Positions 1 through 8,046 are shown, numbered from the stretch's first letter. The stretch: 11,301 bases of DNA from JAAZCI01 sp046462535 (GCA_046462535.1 JBKGVF010000011.1:1-11301); one strand, 5' to 3'. Notes: generated by a model from the letters alone, not told the origin. A program made the numbers and translations.

Positions 1-1
1 C

Positions 2-601
2 AATACCCACCCCTTCTCTCGGGAGCTTTGGGGAGAGGCGTGGGTCTTTGCCCATAATGGCCATATTCCGGCAGCACATAAATTGCTAGGGCGTTGCAAA
101 GTCGATTACTACACGCCGATTGGTACTACCGATTCTGAGGCAATTTTCTGCTATCTCTTAAACTCTCTGCGCGCAAAATTCCCCAAAAAGCCCGATCCCG
201 TCACATTATTAGAGGCAGTTGCAGCGCTTGTGGAGTCCGTGCGCAGTGAGGGAATTTGTAACTTTCTCCTCTCTAATGGTGAGTGGCAGATGGCGCATGC
301 GAATACATTGCTGCACTATCTGATTCGTAAACCCCCATTTGGTAAGGCAACCTTAATTGATGAGGATTTCTCCATCGATTTTGCGGCGCTTAAAAAGGAG
401 GAGGAGCGAATGGCGGTGATCGCAACGCTCCCCATCACCTGCGATGAACGATGGCATCAATTTGCGGTCAATGAGTTTATTCTGTTCCACAGAGGGGAGA
501 TTGTGGCGAGAAGACGCCCAGAAAATCCCCGCTATTTAACCTTAGAAGAGGGGCTCAATATCGGGATAAAAGCGGGTGTGGTGGCGCTTCCTGACGACTA
601 A
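2..601 (+). CDS. Class II glutamine amidotransferase, YafJ-type (5' end outside window)
   Basis: This is the C-terminal three quarters of a YafJ-like class II (Ntn-hydrolase) glutamine amidotransferase. The frame is open from the first bases of the window, so the gene begins upstream. A TTG at 83 is internal and should not be taken as the start. Family motifs visible are NTHPF near the left edge, FAHNGH (the Asn-Gly that helps form the oxyanion hole), and TDSE in the GTTDSE segment. The LLSNGEWQMAHAN and PFGKATLIDEDF segments correspond to those in E. coli YafJ. The nucleophilic Cys2 would lie outside the window. The C-terminus (VVALPDD, TAA at 599-601) ends at the same point as the downstream paralogue, so the stop is natural. 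The family hydrolyses the glutamine side-chain amide, but the in vivo acceptor of YafJ-type proteins is not established. The next reading frame starts directly after the stop and is a second, shortened copy. Confidence 0.85.
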   Translation, partial: NTHPFSRELWGEAWVFAHNGHIPAAHKLLGRCKVDYYTPIGTTDSEAIFCYLLNSLRAKFPKKPDPVTLLEAVAALVESVRSEGICNFLLSNGEWQMAHANTLLHYLIRKPPFGKATLIDEDFSIDFAALKKEEERMAVIATLPITCDERWHQFAVNEFILFHRGEIVARRRPENPRYLTLEEGLNIGIKAGVVALPDD

Positions 602-1363
602 GGGGAGGGAATCGCCTTTTTTGAAGAGGAGGGCGTTCGGCTCTATCAAGATAATCGCCTCAGTTACGCCTCACCTATCGGCGATATGGTGGAGAACTAT
701 CCCATTAAATCGACCAATATTATCTCCCATATCCGAATAGCTTCTGAAGGGTGTGTGAGCATTGCTAATACCCACCCCTTTGTGTGGGAGCTTTGGGGGG
801 AGTATTGGGTCTTTGCCCATAATGGGCATATCGATATTGAGGCTGCCGGCATCATAAAAGAGTGGGAGGAGCCCTTTTATAGTCCGGTGGGGGATACCGA
901 TTCCGAAACTCTCTTTTGTGATCTTCTCAATGCTCTGCGGAGCACTTTTTCAGCGCCGCCGAGTTCGAAAATACTCTTTAATGTGGTTACTCAGTGGGCG
1001 AAGCGTGTGCGGGCAGCGGGGATCTGTAATTTTCTCCTCTCGAATGGTAAATGGCAGATCGCCCATGCAAATACACTGCTCTATTATCTGATTCGGCAAG
1101 CACCCTTTGGGGAAGCAACCTTAATTGATGAGGATTTCACCATCGATTTTGCCACGGTGACAACCCCTAATGATCGTGTTGCGGTGATTGCAATGCTCCC
1201 TTTAACTCGCAATGAAATCTGGCAACCTTTTGCCGTGAATGAAGCGATTATGTTTGCGCAGGGTGAAGTTTTGCACCGAGATCAGCCCGAAGGAGCCCAT
1301 TATTTAATGCGGGAAGAGGGATTAGCAATCGCGGCTAAAATGGGTGTTGCCGGGGATTATTAA
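602..1363 (+). pseudogene. N-terminally truncated second copy of YafJ-type glutamine amidotransferase
   Basis: Homology to YafJ begins in the codons immediately after the TAA at 599-601, in the same frame (GEGIAFFEEEGV, corresponding to about residue 33 of E. coli YafJ, DGWGITFYEGKG). It continues without interruption to TAA at 1361-1363. Retained motifs are ISHIRIAS, NTHPF, FAHNGH, GDTDSE and LLSNGKWQIAHAN. Missing are the first roughly 32 residues, including the initiator-proximal Cys that is the nucleophile of class II amidotransferases. The first ATG is at 686, inside the conserved region, and I see no Shine-Dalgarno sequence in front of it; a product from there would be 225 residues. The remainder is free of frameshifts and stops over 253 codons. 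Either the truncation is recent, or the remaining part is still selected as a non-catalytic protein. I favour a decaying remnant but cannot exclude expression by reinitiation after the upstream stop. Confidence 0.65.
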
Positions 1364-1390
1364 TCCATCATTAACTCATCAGCCGAGCAC

Positions 1391-4300
1391 TCAATCGACA
1401 ATTACCTTAGTTTTACTAAAGCCGCTCTTTGTTTTTACGACTTCAATCCGTGCCGGTAATGTCTGCTTAAGCTCCTCAACGTGAGAGATTACCCCAATCA
1501 TGCGCCCCGATTTTTGTAGATCGATCAAGATATCAATTGCCGCTTGCAGGGACTCCTCATCGAGCGAGCCAAAGCCCTCATCAATATAGAGGGTGTCGAT
1601 GGTAATGCCACCTTGATAGCTCTGAATAACATCCGCCATTCCTAGTGACAGACAGAGAGAGGCCTTAAATTTTTCGCCGCCAGAGAGCGTTTTGACATCC
1701 CGTGTCTGCCCGGTGTAGGCATCGTACACATCGAGATCTAGTCCACTTTGAGTATTGCGTTTTGCGATCGCTTCAGAGCGGATAAACTCAAATTGACCAT
1801 GGGTAAACTCCCGTAAACGGAGATTCGCCGCGTCGATAACACGATCAAAATATTCGATTAAAATATAGCGCTCCAAGGAGATTTTTAGAGGGTTTTCACC
1901 CCGCACCAGATTGTAGAGCTCCTCTAATCGCCCAAAGTTCTCTCCCATCTCTGCGACATTTTCATGATTCTTTTCGAGCGCTCTTTTAAGTTCAGAGCTG
2001 CTATTTTTGTGTTGCTCGGCGCGAAGTCTCTTCTCTTTGGCTCCATCTAAATTTGTACGAGCTTCCAGCAGAGCCTGCTCTAACGCCTCAATATCCGCAG
2101 GGATGGCCGCTTTTAAATCGGTGGATAATTGTGCAATCTGGCTCTCTAAAATGGCACTCTTTTGAGTAAAGTGATTCACTTCGGTGCGTAGATTTTGCAG
2201 CGCTTCGGGTAAAAGCCTTGCTGCCAAAAACTCTGCCTCATCGCTGAACTGAGCCTCAGCTAGTGTCTGATCTAACCTCTCCCGAGCAGATTTTCCAGCC
2301 TCAATAATAGTACTGTACTGTTCGGCGTACTGATTGTGTATACTCTTTGCTTCGGTGAGTGCTGTTTGTGCTTTATGCAAATTCTGCTCAGCACGCTCTT
2401 TTGCGGCGGTCATCTCGTTTACTAAGTTAATTTGAGCATTTAGAGCGTCATTAAATGCATCTGGACTTTGTAAATTTTCAGGAATGCGAGCAGTTAAGCT
2501 TGCAAGCTCTGTCTCTAAGCGTAGACGATTATTTTTGACTGCCTCATACTCCGCACGTTTTGGCTCAATCTCCGCTTCACGCTTTCTGATTAACGCCGCA
2601 ATTTCACGCTCTTTTTGGCGCAATTGGGTTAATCTTTGGTTGGCTGTTTGAATGCTCGTCACAGCTTTTGTAACCGACTGCAAACGAGCGCGCGCTTCGG
2701 CAATATTGGCAAAGGTATGGGGGAGCGCGGCTCTTTTTTTAAGAAGTATGTTGACTTGATTCTGTGCATACTCTACTTCTGTTTTTGCGGTAATAAAAGT
2801 ACTATTTGCTGCTTGATAGTGAGCGTTTGCGGCATCATATTCCGCTTCTGAAATCGGCTCGATCTCTGGAGAGGGGGCGTTTAGATCGAGTTCCGCAAAA
2901 AGATCGATCGTGCCGGATGTTTCATGTGAAGCATTTTGAGGCGATCGCTCCGTATGCTCTTTTTTGTGCGCTGGATGCTCTAAGCTCCCACAAACAGGGC
3001 AAGGCTCATTCGGCGTTAAGGTTGCCGCAAGCTGTAGCGCCTGATTTTGCATCCAAGCTGTATGGAGCGCCTCAAACTCCGCTTTTCGCGCAAGATATTC
3101 TGCCTCGGCGCTGTTAAGTGTGTCTCTTTTCGTGGTTAATGAATTCTCTGTGGACTCAATCTCTTCAAAAAGTTCTACTGCTTCTTTAATTTCGCTTTGC
3201 TTTGTGAGCTTTTCAGGTAACCCTTCCGCTTGCGGTTCTAGCGCCTCAATCTCATCAGCTAGTTGTGCTTGCACTTTTTTCTGTTCGCTAGTTTGTCTCT
3301 CAAGTGCTATTAAGGCAGCTTCAAGGTGGGAATAAGATTGTTTAGCTGCTGTTAGCTCATCCGCTCTCTTGATTAGGATAGAAATATCGGGCTTTAGGGA
3401 TTCAAGTTGAAAACGCTTCTGCTCATGCTCGGCAAGTTTAGGTGCATTGTCGATCTCTTTTTGATGTGCAATTTGTGCCCTCTTGAATCCCTCTTTCCGA
3501 GTATTTAATATACTCTCGGCATCTTGAAGTTTTGCTTTTACCGTGCGTGCCTCATCTCGTAAGCGGAGAACGTCGGCATAGGGTATCTCAAGAGGTTGGG
3601 CCTGTTCGGCAAGCGCTATCCTCTGCCGCTTTTTGTCGATATTGGGTCGATTTGCATTATGTTCGAGGAGCTTACTCTTCACCTCTTCGAGCTCATTAAA
3701 TTTCTGATTCAGCTGTCTGCCACTATTGAGGGCGCTCTGAGCTTCGGCTTCTTCGGCTGTACGTCTCTCCACTTCTGCTGTAAGGCGATTAATCTCGTCA
3801 CTATAGAAGTGAATCTCACACTCTAAACCTGTTAGTGCTTGATGTATGTTGAGTGGGCGCGTTTGGATAAGGTCGCCGGAAGCTTGCATCTCTAAATGGG
3901 CAAAAAGTGGCGCGTTTCGGAATGGTAGATGGGTCTGGATTGTAGAGAGTAGGCGCTCTTGCTCGTGATTAAGTGCATCATATGCCACCTTCTGATCGTC
4001 ACGCTTCTCTTTTAGATATCTAATCAGATCGTTATAGATCTGAGTATTAAATACGGTGCGGAGAATCTCCTCTTTCTCTCTCGTTGGGGAGGTGAGAAAG
4101 CGCTTATACTCCCCTTGGGGTAACATGATGAGCTGATTAAATTGTGCCGGCGTCAATCCGATAAGCTCCAATACTTTGGCATTGACATCGCGGGCGATCT
4201 GCCGATCAACTGCCGGAACTTCCCCCTCTTTTGTGAGCAGGTAGAGCTCTGCCCGTCCCGGCGTTTCGGAGATATTCCCCACCTTAAGATAGGGAAGTTG

Positions 4301-4582
4301 TCGAAAGATGCGATATCTCTGTCCGCGAAGGGTAAAGATAAGCTCCACTGTGGTGGGTATCTCATCGTCGGCAAAATCGCTTCGCAGCGCTTTTGTCTCG
4401 CGATCTTCGCCGCTCGCCTCCCCAAAAAGGGCGTAAGAGAGTGCATCAAAGAGCGATGTTTTTCCCGCACCGGTATTGCCTGAAATAACAAAGAGATTGT
4501 GTGGCTGTAAGGCATCAAAGTCGATGGTTTCCGGTGTGAGATAGGGGCCAAAAGCGGTAAGGGTTAAACGATTCGGGCGCAT
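1391..4582 (-). CDS. sbcC: Exonuclease subunit SbcC (Rad50-like SMC ATPase)
   Basis: This is the ATPase and coiled-coil subunit of the SbcCD nuclease, which opens hairpins and trims blocked or palindromic DNA ends in the cytoplasm. At 1063 residues it is close to E. coli SbcC (1048). In order: Walker A GNTGAGKTS at residues 35-43; Q-loop LPQGEY with Q156; long Glu/Lys/Ala-rich coiled coils on both sides of a zinc hook CPVC (C528, C531); ABC signature LSGGEK at 966-971; Walker B ending in D1001-E1002 (IDEGFGSLDEES), followed by the D-loop and a C-terminal switch His in ISHVEEL. All catalytic motifs are intact. The ATG overlaps the sbcD stop by one base (TAATG), and an AAGGAGG lies 7 bases before it, so the start is well supported and translation is probably coupled to sbcD. 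The gene converges on the truncated amidotransferase with a 27-base gap, in which I see no clear terminator. Confidence 0.97.
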   Translation of the reverse strand: MRPNRLTLTAFGPYLTPETIDFDALQPHNLFVISGNTGAGKTSLFDALSYALFGEASGEDRETKALRSDFADDEIPTTVELIFTLRGQRYRIFRQLPYLKVGNISETPGRAELYLLTKEGEVPAVDRQIARDVNAKVLELIGLTPAQFNQLIMLPQGEYKRFLTSPTREKEEILRTVFNTQIYNDLIRYLKEKRDDQKVAYDALNHEQERLLSTIQTHLPFRNAPLFAHLEMQASGDLIQTRPLNIHQALTGLECEIHFYSDEINRLTAEVERRTAEEAEAQSALNSGRQLNQKFNELEEVKSKLLEHNANRPNIDKKRQRIALAEQAQPLEIPYADVLRLRDEARTVKAKLQDAESILNTRKEGFKRAQIAHQKEIDNAPKLAEHEQKRFQLESLKPDISILIKRADELTAAKQSYSHLEAALIALERQTSEQKKVQAQLADEIEALEPQAEGLPEKLTKQSEIKEAVELFEEIESTENSLTTKRDTLNSAEAEYLARKAEFEALHTAWMQNQALQLAATLTPNEPCPVCGSLEHPAHKKEHTERSPQNASHETSGTIDLFAELDLNAPSPEIEPISEAEYDAANAHYQAANSTFITAKTEVEYAQNQVNILLKKRAALPHTFANIAEARARLQSVTKAVTSIQTANQRLTQLRQKEREIAALIRKREAEIEPKRAEYEAVKNNRLRLETELASLTARIPENLQSPDAFNDALNAQINLVNEMTAAKERAEQNLHKAQTALTEAKSIHNQYAEQYSTIIEAGKSARERLDQTLAEAQFSDEAEFLAARLLPEALQNLRTEVNHFTQKSAILESQIAQLSTDLKAAIPADIEALEQALLEARTNLDGAKEKRLRAEQHKNSSSELKRALEKNHENVAEMGENFGRLEELYNLVRGENPLKISLERYILIEYFDRVIDAANLRLREFTHGQFEFIRSEAIAKRNTQSGLDLDVYDAYTGQTRDVKTLSGGEKFKASLCLSLGMADVIQSYQGGITIDTLYIDEGFGSLDEESLQAAIDILIDLQKSGRMIGVISHVEELKQTLPARIEVVKTKSGFSKTKVIVD

Positions 4583-5733
4583 TACTGTTCCTCCTTGTAG
4601 AGAGCTTCCATCGCCGATTGGAAGAGAGAAAGGCTCTTCTCATCGGGTGTGCGCTCTAAAATTGTCTCAAAAAAGCCGGTAAAAAGGGTGATATCATCGC
4701 TCTTTTCAAGAGTTTTAAGGCGGGCGAGATCCTCTTCGGGAGCCCTTACTTTCTGCAGATCTCGACGGACATGCATGGCATTAGGGAAGACAGAGCGAAT
4801 CTGCTCCATCGGTTGTAAAATGGGGGTGTTATCGAGCAGTGTGGCAAAGATATAATCCTCACTCGGCGGCAACTGTAAGAGCTCATTAAGTACCCCTCTT
4901 ATCGCCCGCAGATCTCGGCGAGGTGTAAAGTGTAACGGCTCAATATTGCTCACGCCGCTACCATCAAGCTCAATAAGTAACATCCCTTTTTGGTGGTGCT
5001 GCTCTGAGAGCGAATATTTCAATAGCGAGCCTGAGTAGCGGATAGTCTCCGATCCTACCCGTTGACCTTGGTGAAGATGACCGAGCGCTGTGTAGTGAAA
5101 GGGGGTGAAATGGTCAGCGCTCACATATTCAGAGCCGCCAATGGTAAGTGGGCGCTCTGAATCACTGGTTGATGGTTTTGGCGAACTTGAATGGATCACA
5201 AAAGCATGGGCGATCGCCACATGGCGAGCAGAGGGGGTAAGTTGGGGTTGGAGATGAGCCATAACCGCTCGATAGGCATCATCAAAGGATCGGATGGTCT
5301 CATCTTGATAGGTGTGGCGAATGGTTGCCGGATCAATATATGGGATTGGGTGAAAATGGACAGGGCCAAATTGATCGGAGAGAATAATTGGGGTCTGTTG
5401 AGGATCAAATTCGCTAATAATATGATAGCCCTGATGTTGCATCAGCTGTCGTCCAAAGTTAAGGCGCGCTGGGCTATCATGGTTGCCACCAATAGCGATT
5501 ATAGGAATCTTAAGCTCGAGTACTACCTTCTTAATAAAGGAGTCATAGAGCTCAATAGCCTCAATAGGGGGGATCGCACGATCGAAGAGATCACCGGCGA
5601 TAAGGATCACATCCACAGGGTTTTCGGTGAGATAGTCAACGACTTGTCGGAGATAATAACGCTGATCATCAGTCATATAGATGCCATGAATCAGCTTACC
5701 TAAGTGCCAATCAGCGGTGTGAAGAATCTTCAT
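4582..5733 (-). CDS. sbcD: Exonuclease subunit SbcD (Mre11-like phosphoesterase)
   Basis: This is the metal-dependent nuclease subunit that pairs with SbcC; the complex has ATP-dependent double-strand exonuclease and ATP-independent single-strand endonuclease activity. The calcineurin-like metal-binding motifs are complete when counted from the ATG at 5733: D8-W9-H10 (TADWHLG), AGDLFD with D48, GGNHDS with N84-H85, IAHAF with H176, and GHLHQG with H219 and H221. Length from this start is 383 residues, similar to E. coli SbcD (400). The frame extends 13 codons further to a TTG at 5770-5772. I prefer ATG 5733 because the protein then begins MKILHTADWHLG like known SbcD proteins, and an AAAGGG lies about 9 bases upstream. 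It is the first gene of an sbcD-sbcC operon, transcribed divergently from the small membrane protein gene on the plus strand. Confidence 0.96.
   Translation of the reverse strand: MKILHTADWHLGKLIHGIYMTDDQRYYLRQVVDYLTENPVDVILIAGDLFDRAIPPIEAIELYDSFIKKVVLELKIPIIAIGGNHDSPARLNFGRQLMQHQGYHIISEFDPQQTPIILSDQFGPVHFHPIPYIDPATIRHTYQDETIRSFDDAYRAVMAHLQPQLTPSARHVAIAHAFVIHSSSPKPSTSDSERPLTIGGSEYVSADHFTPFHYTALGHLHQGQRVGSETIRYSGSLLKYSLSEQHHQKGMLLIELDGSGVSNIEPLHFTPRRDLRAIRGVLNELLQLPPSEDYIFATLLDNTPILQPMEQIRSVFPNAMHVRRDLQKVRAPEEDLARLKTLEKSDDITLFTGFFETILERTPDEKSLSLFQSAMEALYKEEQ
4590..4596 (-). promoter_or_regulatory. Shine-Dalgarno for sbcC
   Basis: On the minus strand this reads AAGGAGG, 7 bases before the sbcC ATG and inside the last codons of sbcD. 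Together with the TAATG stop-start overlap it fixes the sbcC start and suggests translational coupling. Confidence 0.85.
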
Positions 5734-5778
5734 AATAGCGTTCCCTTTGAGGAGAGAGATGAAATGAAACAAGCTATT

Positions 5779-5808
5779 AGTGTAGCGGATATTGAGCTAT
5801 ATCGTTAA
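5779..5808 (-). promoter_or_regulatory. Candidate sigma70 promoter for sbcDC
   Basis: Read on the minus strand there is a TTAACG (5803-5808; 4 of 6 to TTGACA), an 18-base spacer, and TACACT (5779-5784; 4 of 6 to TATAAT). It lies 46-75 bases before the sbcD ATG. Both boxes are mediocre and the call is tentative. The -35 element overlaps the left arm of an 11-base inverted repeat at 5801-5811. Confidence 0.3.
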
Positions 5809-5916
5809 TCGATCCTCATCTTATGGTGATAAAGTGTGAGATAAAGGGAGGGGGCTAAGGGGAAGGTGGTAAAATAGGTGTCAGAAGCATCAGGTTAGTT
5901 ATAGCCGATTAACGAT
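5801..5916. repeat. 11-base inverted repeat flanking a G-rich tract in the divergent intergenic region
   Basis: ATCGTTAATCG at 5801-5811 is the exact reverse complement of CGATTAACGAT at 5906-5916. Between the arms lies a purine-rich, G-rich tract (5846-5869, runs of 3, 5, 4, 2 and 2 G). The midpoint of the arms is about 5858 and that of the tract about 5857, so the layout is nearly symmetric. The left arm overlaps the candidate sbcD -35 box, and the right arm lies 20 bases before the membrane-protein gene. The arms could be paired operator sites or a coincidence in AT-rich DNA. Confidence 0.55.
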
Positions 5917-5935
5917 TGTTGATAAGGAGCTTGAG

Positions 5936-6388
5936 ATGGAATATACCCGTGGCCGTATTGTTTTAACCTACTACTTGCGCTTTCCATTGATGGGAATTGC
6001 GCTCTTTACCCTCTACCTTGTTGGAGCAGCTCTACTCTCGGGGGAGCCACTTCTCTATGAATTGCGCGTTCATCGAATCCTCCCTCTAATTATTGGGCTC
6101 TACTTTCTCCTCTTCCCCCTCTCTCTTCTGATTGGGTTTTGGGTGGGTAGTGGCTATCAAGATGATTTAGGTACAAAGTTTTCTCAAACAGCGCTAATCA
6201 AGGGGGGATTACTTTCGTTGCTCTATTTTGCCTTTCTGTTGGCGCTCAACCTTCTCTTTCGAGGGGGATCTGATCCACTTTTAACATTAGGAGTACTCCT
6301 TTTAGGTGTGCTGTTAGGGGGGAGCTTCTCGTGGCTTATAGCGCGAACGATTCTTGTAAAAGGGAGTGCTTTACAGAAAGATTTCTAG
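5936..6388 (+). CDS. Small four-helix integral membrane protein of unknown function
   Basis: I do not recognise this 150-residue protein. Its hydrophobicity pattern suggests four transmembrane helices at about residues 11-34, 46-69, 86-107 and 112-137. Short charged connections include YELRVHR after helix 1 and GYQDDLGTKFSQ between helices 2 and 3. There is no signal-peptide cleavage motif and no cysteine or histidine cluster that would suggest metal or redox chemistry. The start is supported by AAGGAG at 5924-5929, 6 bases before the ATG. The gene is divergent from sbcDC and 249 bases upstream of metY, so it is probably a single-gene unit. Its strongly hydrophobic composition and intact frame argue for a real gene. 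No function is proposed. Confidence 0.8.
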   Translation: MEYTRGRIVLTYYLRFPLMGIALFTLYLVGAALLSGEPLLYELRVHRILPLIIGLYFLLFPLSLLIGFWVGSGYQDDLGTKFSQTALIKGGLLSLLYFAFLLALNLLFRGGSDPLLTLGVLLLGVLLGGSFSWLIARTILVKGSALQKDF

Positions 6389-6637
6389 GAAAAATCCTCT
6401 ATAAAGTAATAGATAAATCTTTTATATATCGTTGATTAATTTATCTAGGTAATTGATTCTCATGACCTTTCTCAACATGTGAAAATTTAGAGGATTAATT
6501 CCTCTTAGATGTTGTTGCTTTGTAGTTTTAGCCACGATATAGGTAGATCAAGCGTATAGGTTTATGTTTTTACAATTTTTTGGACTTAGCGTGATTATAC
6601 TTATTTAACCAATAAAATTAATTTAGGAGAATTTTAG
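6389..6637 (+). promoter_or_regulatory. AT-rich leader region of metY
   Basis: This gap before metY is AT-rich and must contain the metY promoter. The best -10-like element is TATACT at 6596-6601 without a matching -35. A short hairpin is formed by AGAGGA 6489-6494 and TCCTCT 6500-6505 around a 5-base loop; it has no following T-run and is not a terminator. AGAGGATT at 6489-6496 could instead pair with AATCCTCT at 6393-6400. I see no SAM-I or SAM-II riboswitch core and no tandem AGACGTCT MetJ boxes. The metY Shine-Dalgarno is AGGAGA at 6625-6630, 7 bases before the ATG. Confidence 0.35.
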
Positions 6638-7924
6638 ATGTCTAACCAAGATTGGAGTTTTGATACCTTACAAGTGCATGCGGGGCAGAGTGTTGATGAG
6701 ACAGGCTCACGTGCGGTGCCGATTTACCAAACTACAAGCTATGTATTTGAAGATTCACAACATGGCGCGGATCTCTTTAGTTTAGCGAAGCCAGGTAATA
6801 TCTATACCCGCATTATGAACCCCACAACTGATGTGCTTGAGCAGCGAGTTGCAGCATTGGAGGGGGGTGTCGGTGCGCTTGCAACAAGCTCTGGGATGTC
6901 TGCAATTCTCTATGCAATCCTCAACTTGGCAACCCCTGGGGATGAAATTATTACCCTTAGCACAATTTATGGGGGAACCTACACCCTCTTTAAGGATCGA
7001 TTAGAGTCCCAATTTGGTATTAAGGTTCATTTTATTGAGCCAGAGGATCTTGAGGGGTTAGAGGGAGCCATCAATGAAAAGACTCGTGCAATCTTTTTTG
7101 AGGCCATTGGTAATCCGGATATTAATATTCCTCAGATCGATGAGATTGTTGCAATTGCTAAAGAGCATCAGATCCCAACAGTCGTTGATAACACCTTTGG
7201 CACCCCTTATCTAATTCAGCTGAAGGATCACGGGGTTAATGTGATCGTTCATTCCCTTACTAAATATATTGGGGGGCACGGAACCTCAATTGGAGGGGCG
7301 ATCGTCGATTGTGGTAATTTTGAATATAAAGATAATCCACGATTCCCACAGTTTAATACGCCTGATCCTGCTTACCATGGATTAACTTATGCTGATTTAG
7401 GGGAGGCAGCCTATATCTTAAAGGCACGGGTAACACTGCTAAGGGATACAGGCGCATGTATCAGCCCCTTTAATGCCTTCTTGATTTTACTCGGGTTAGA
7501 GACGCTTAGCTTACGAGTTGAGCGGATGACGGAGTCGGCGCTTAAAATTGCACAACATCTTGAGAAACACCCTCATGTAGCTTGGGTTAAACATCCTGGC
7601 TTACCTTCAAGCGAGTATTATGAGCGTGCGCAGAAGTATTTTCCGAAAGGTGTTGGGGCAATCTTTACCTTTGGGGTGAAGGGTGGGCGAGAAGCAAGTA
7701 TTAAGTTTATTGATAACCTAAAGATCTTCTCCCTTTTAGCGAATGTTGCAGATGCTAAGAGTTTGGTCATCCATCCGGCGGGGACAACCCACTCACAGCT
7801 TGATGAAGAGGGGTTACGTAAAGCAGGGGTCTTGCCTGAGCTTGTTCGCCTTTCGATTGGTCTTGAAGATGTTGATGACCTCATTCGAGATATCGATCAG
7901 GCATTAGCTATCTCACAAGAGTAA
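6638..7924 (+). CDS. metY: O-acetylhomoserine sulfhydrylase (O-acetylhomoserine aminocarboxypropyltransferase)
   Basis: This is a PLP-dependent Cys/Met-metabolism enzyme of the cytoplasm that makes homocysteine from O-acetylhomoserine and sulfide (EC 2.5.1.49). At 428 residues it has the length of the OAHS/MetY subfamily and is longer than typical MetB, MetC or MetZ (about 380-400). Visible motifs are the N-terminal LQVHAGQ and AVPIYQTTSYVF, IYTRIMNPTTDVLEQRVAALEGG, the PLP-phosphate-binding SSGMSAI, VVDNTF with D184 (pyridine nitrogen contact), and HSLTKYIGGHG with K209 as the Schiff-base lysine. The C-terminal HPAGTTHSQL and VRLSIGLEDVDDLI segments are also typical. The start is supported by AGGAGA 7 bases before the ATG. 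A strong terminator follows, so it is a separate transcription unit from metA, 180 bases downstream. The neighbouring MetA carries an acetyl-CoA specificity residue, which supports O-acetylhomoserine as the substrate. A role in cysteine synthesis from O-acetylserine is a less likely alternative. Confidence 0.93.
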   Translation: MSNQDWSFDTLQVHAGQSVDETGSRAVPIYQTTSYVFEDSQHGADLFSLAKPGNIYTRIMNPTTDVLEQRVAALEGGVGALATSSGMSAILYAILNLATPGDEIITLSTIYGGTYTLFKDRLESQFGIKVHFIEPEDLEGLEGAINEKTRAIFFEAIGNPDINIPQIDEIVAIAKEHQIPTVVDNTFGTPYLIQLKDHGVNVIVHSLTKYIGGHGTSIGGAIVDCGNFEYKDNPRFPQFNTPDPAYHGLTYADLGEAAYILKARVTLLRDTGACISPFNAFLILLGLETLSLRVERMTESALKIAQHLEKHPHVAWVKHPGLPSSEYYERAQKYFPKGVGAIFTFGVKGGREASIKFIDNLKIFSLLANVADAKSLVIHPAGTTHSQLDEEGLRKAGVLPELVRLSIGLEDVDDLIRDIDQALAISQE

Positions 7925-7983
7925 GGGGAGTGGATTAGCAAATCCACCAATTAATGCTTGCAGAGTTTGTAAAATAAATGGAT

Positions 7984-8019
7984 AGGCTGTTTAATGTGAC
8001 GTTAAACAGCCTTTTTATT
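7984..8019 (+). terminator. Rho-independent terminator after metY
   Basis: An 11-bp perfect stem (AGGCTGTTTAA 7984-7994 with TTAAACAGCCT 8002-8012) encloses a 7-base loop and is followed by TTTTATT. It lies 59 bases after the metY stop and separates metY from metA transcription. Confidence 0.92.
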
Positions 8020-8046
8020 GTAGGCCTTAAAAGAGTGCCAATGGGA

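Noticed and set aside
83..601. Reading the first gene as starting at TTG 83
   Set aside because: The frame is open to the left edge and the conserved NTHPF and HNG motifs lie before position 83, so the true start is upstream of the window.
5191..5703. Plus-strand 170-codon frame within sbcD
   Set aside because: It lies wholly antisense to sbcD, whose motifs are complete, and its translation shows no recognisable domain.
5734..5772. TTG at 5770-5772 as the sbcD start
   Set aside because: It adds 13 residues absent from known SbcD N-termini, and the ATG at 5733 has an AAAGGG in front of it.
5773..5935. LexA (SOS) box controlling sbcDC
   Set aside because: No CTGT-N8-ACAG palindrome is present in the divergent region.
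6489..6505. Hairpin AGAGGA/TCCTCT as a terminator of the membrane-protein gene
   Set aside because: No T-run follows the short 6-bp stem.
6389..6637. SAM riboswitch or MetJ box before metY
   Set aside because: Neither the conserved riboswitch core nor tandem AGACGTCT-like repeats could be found by eye.
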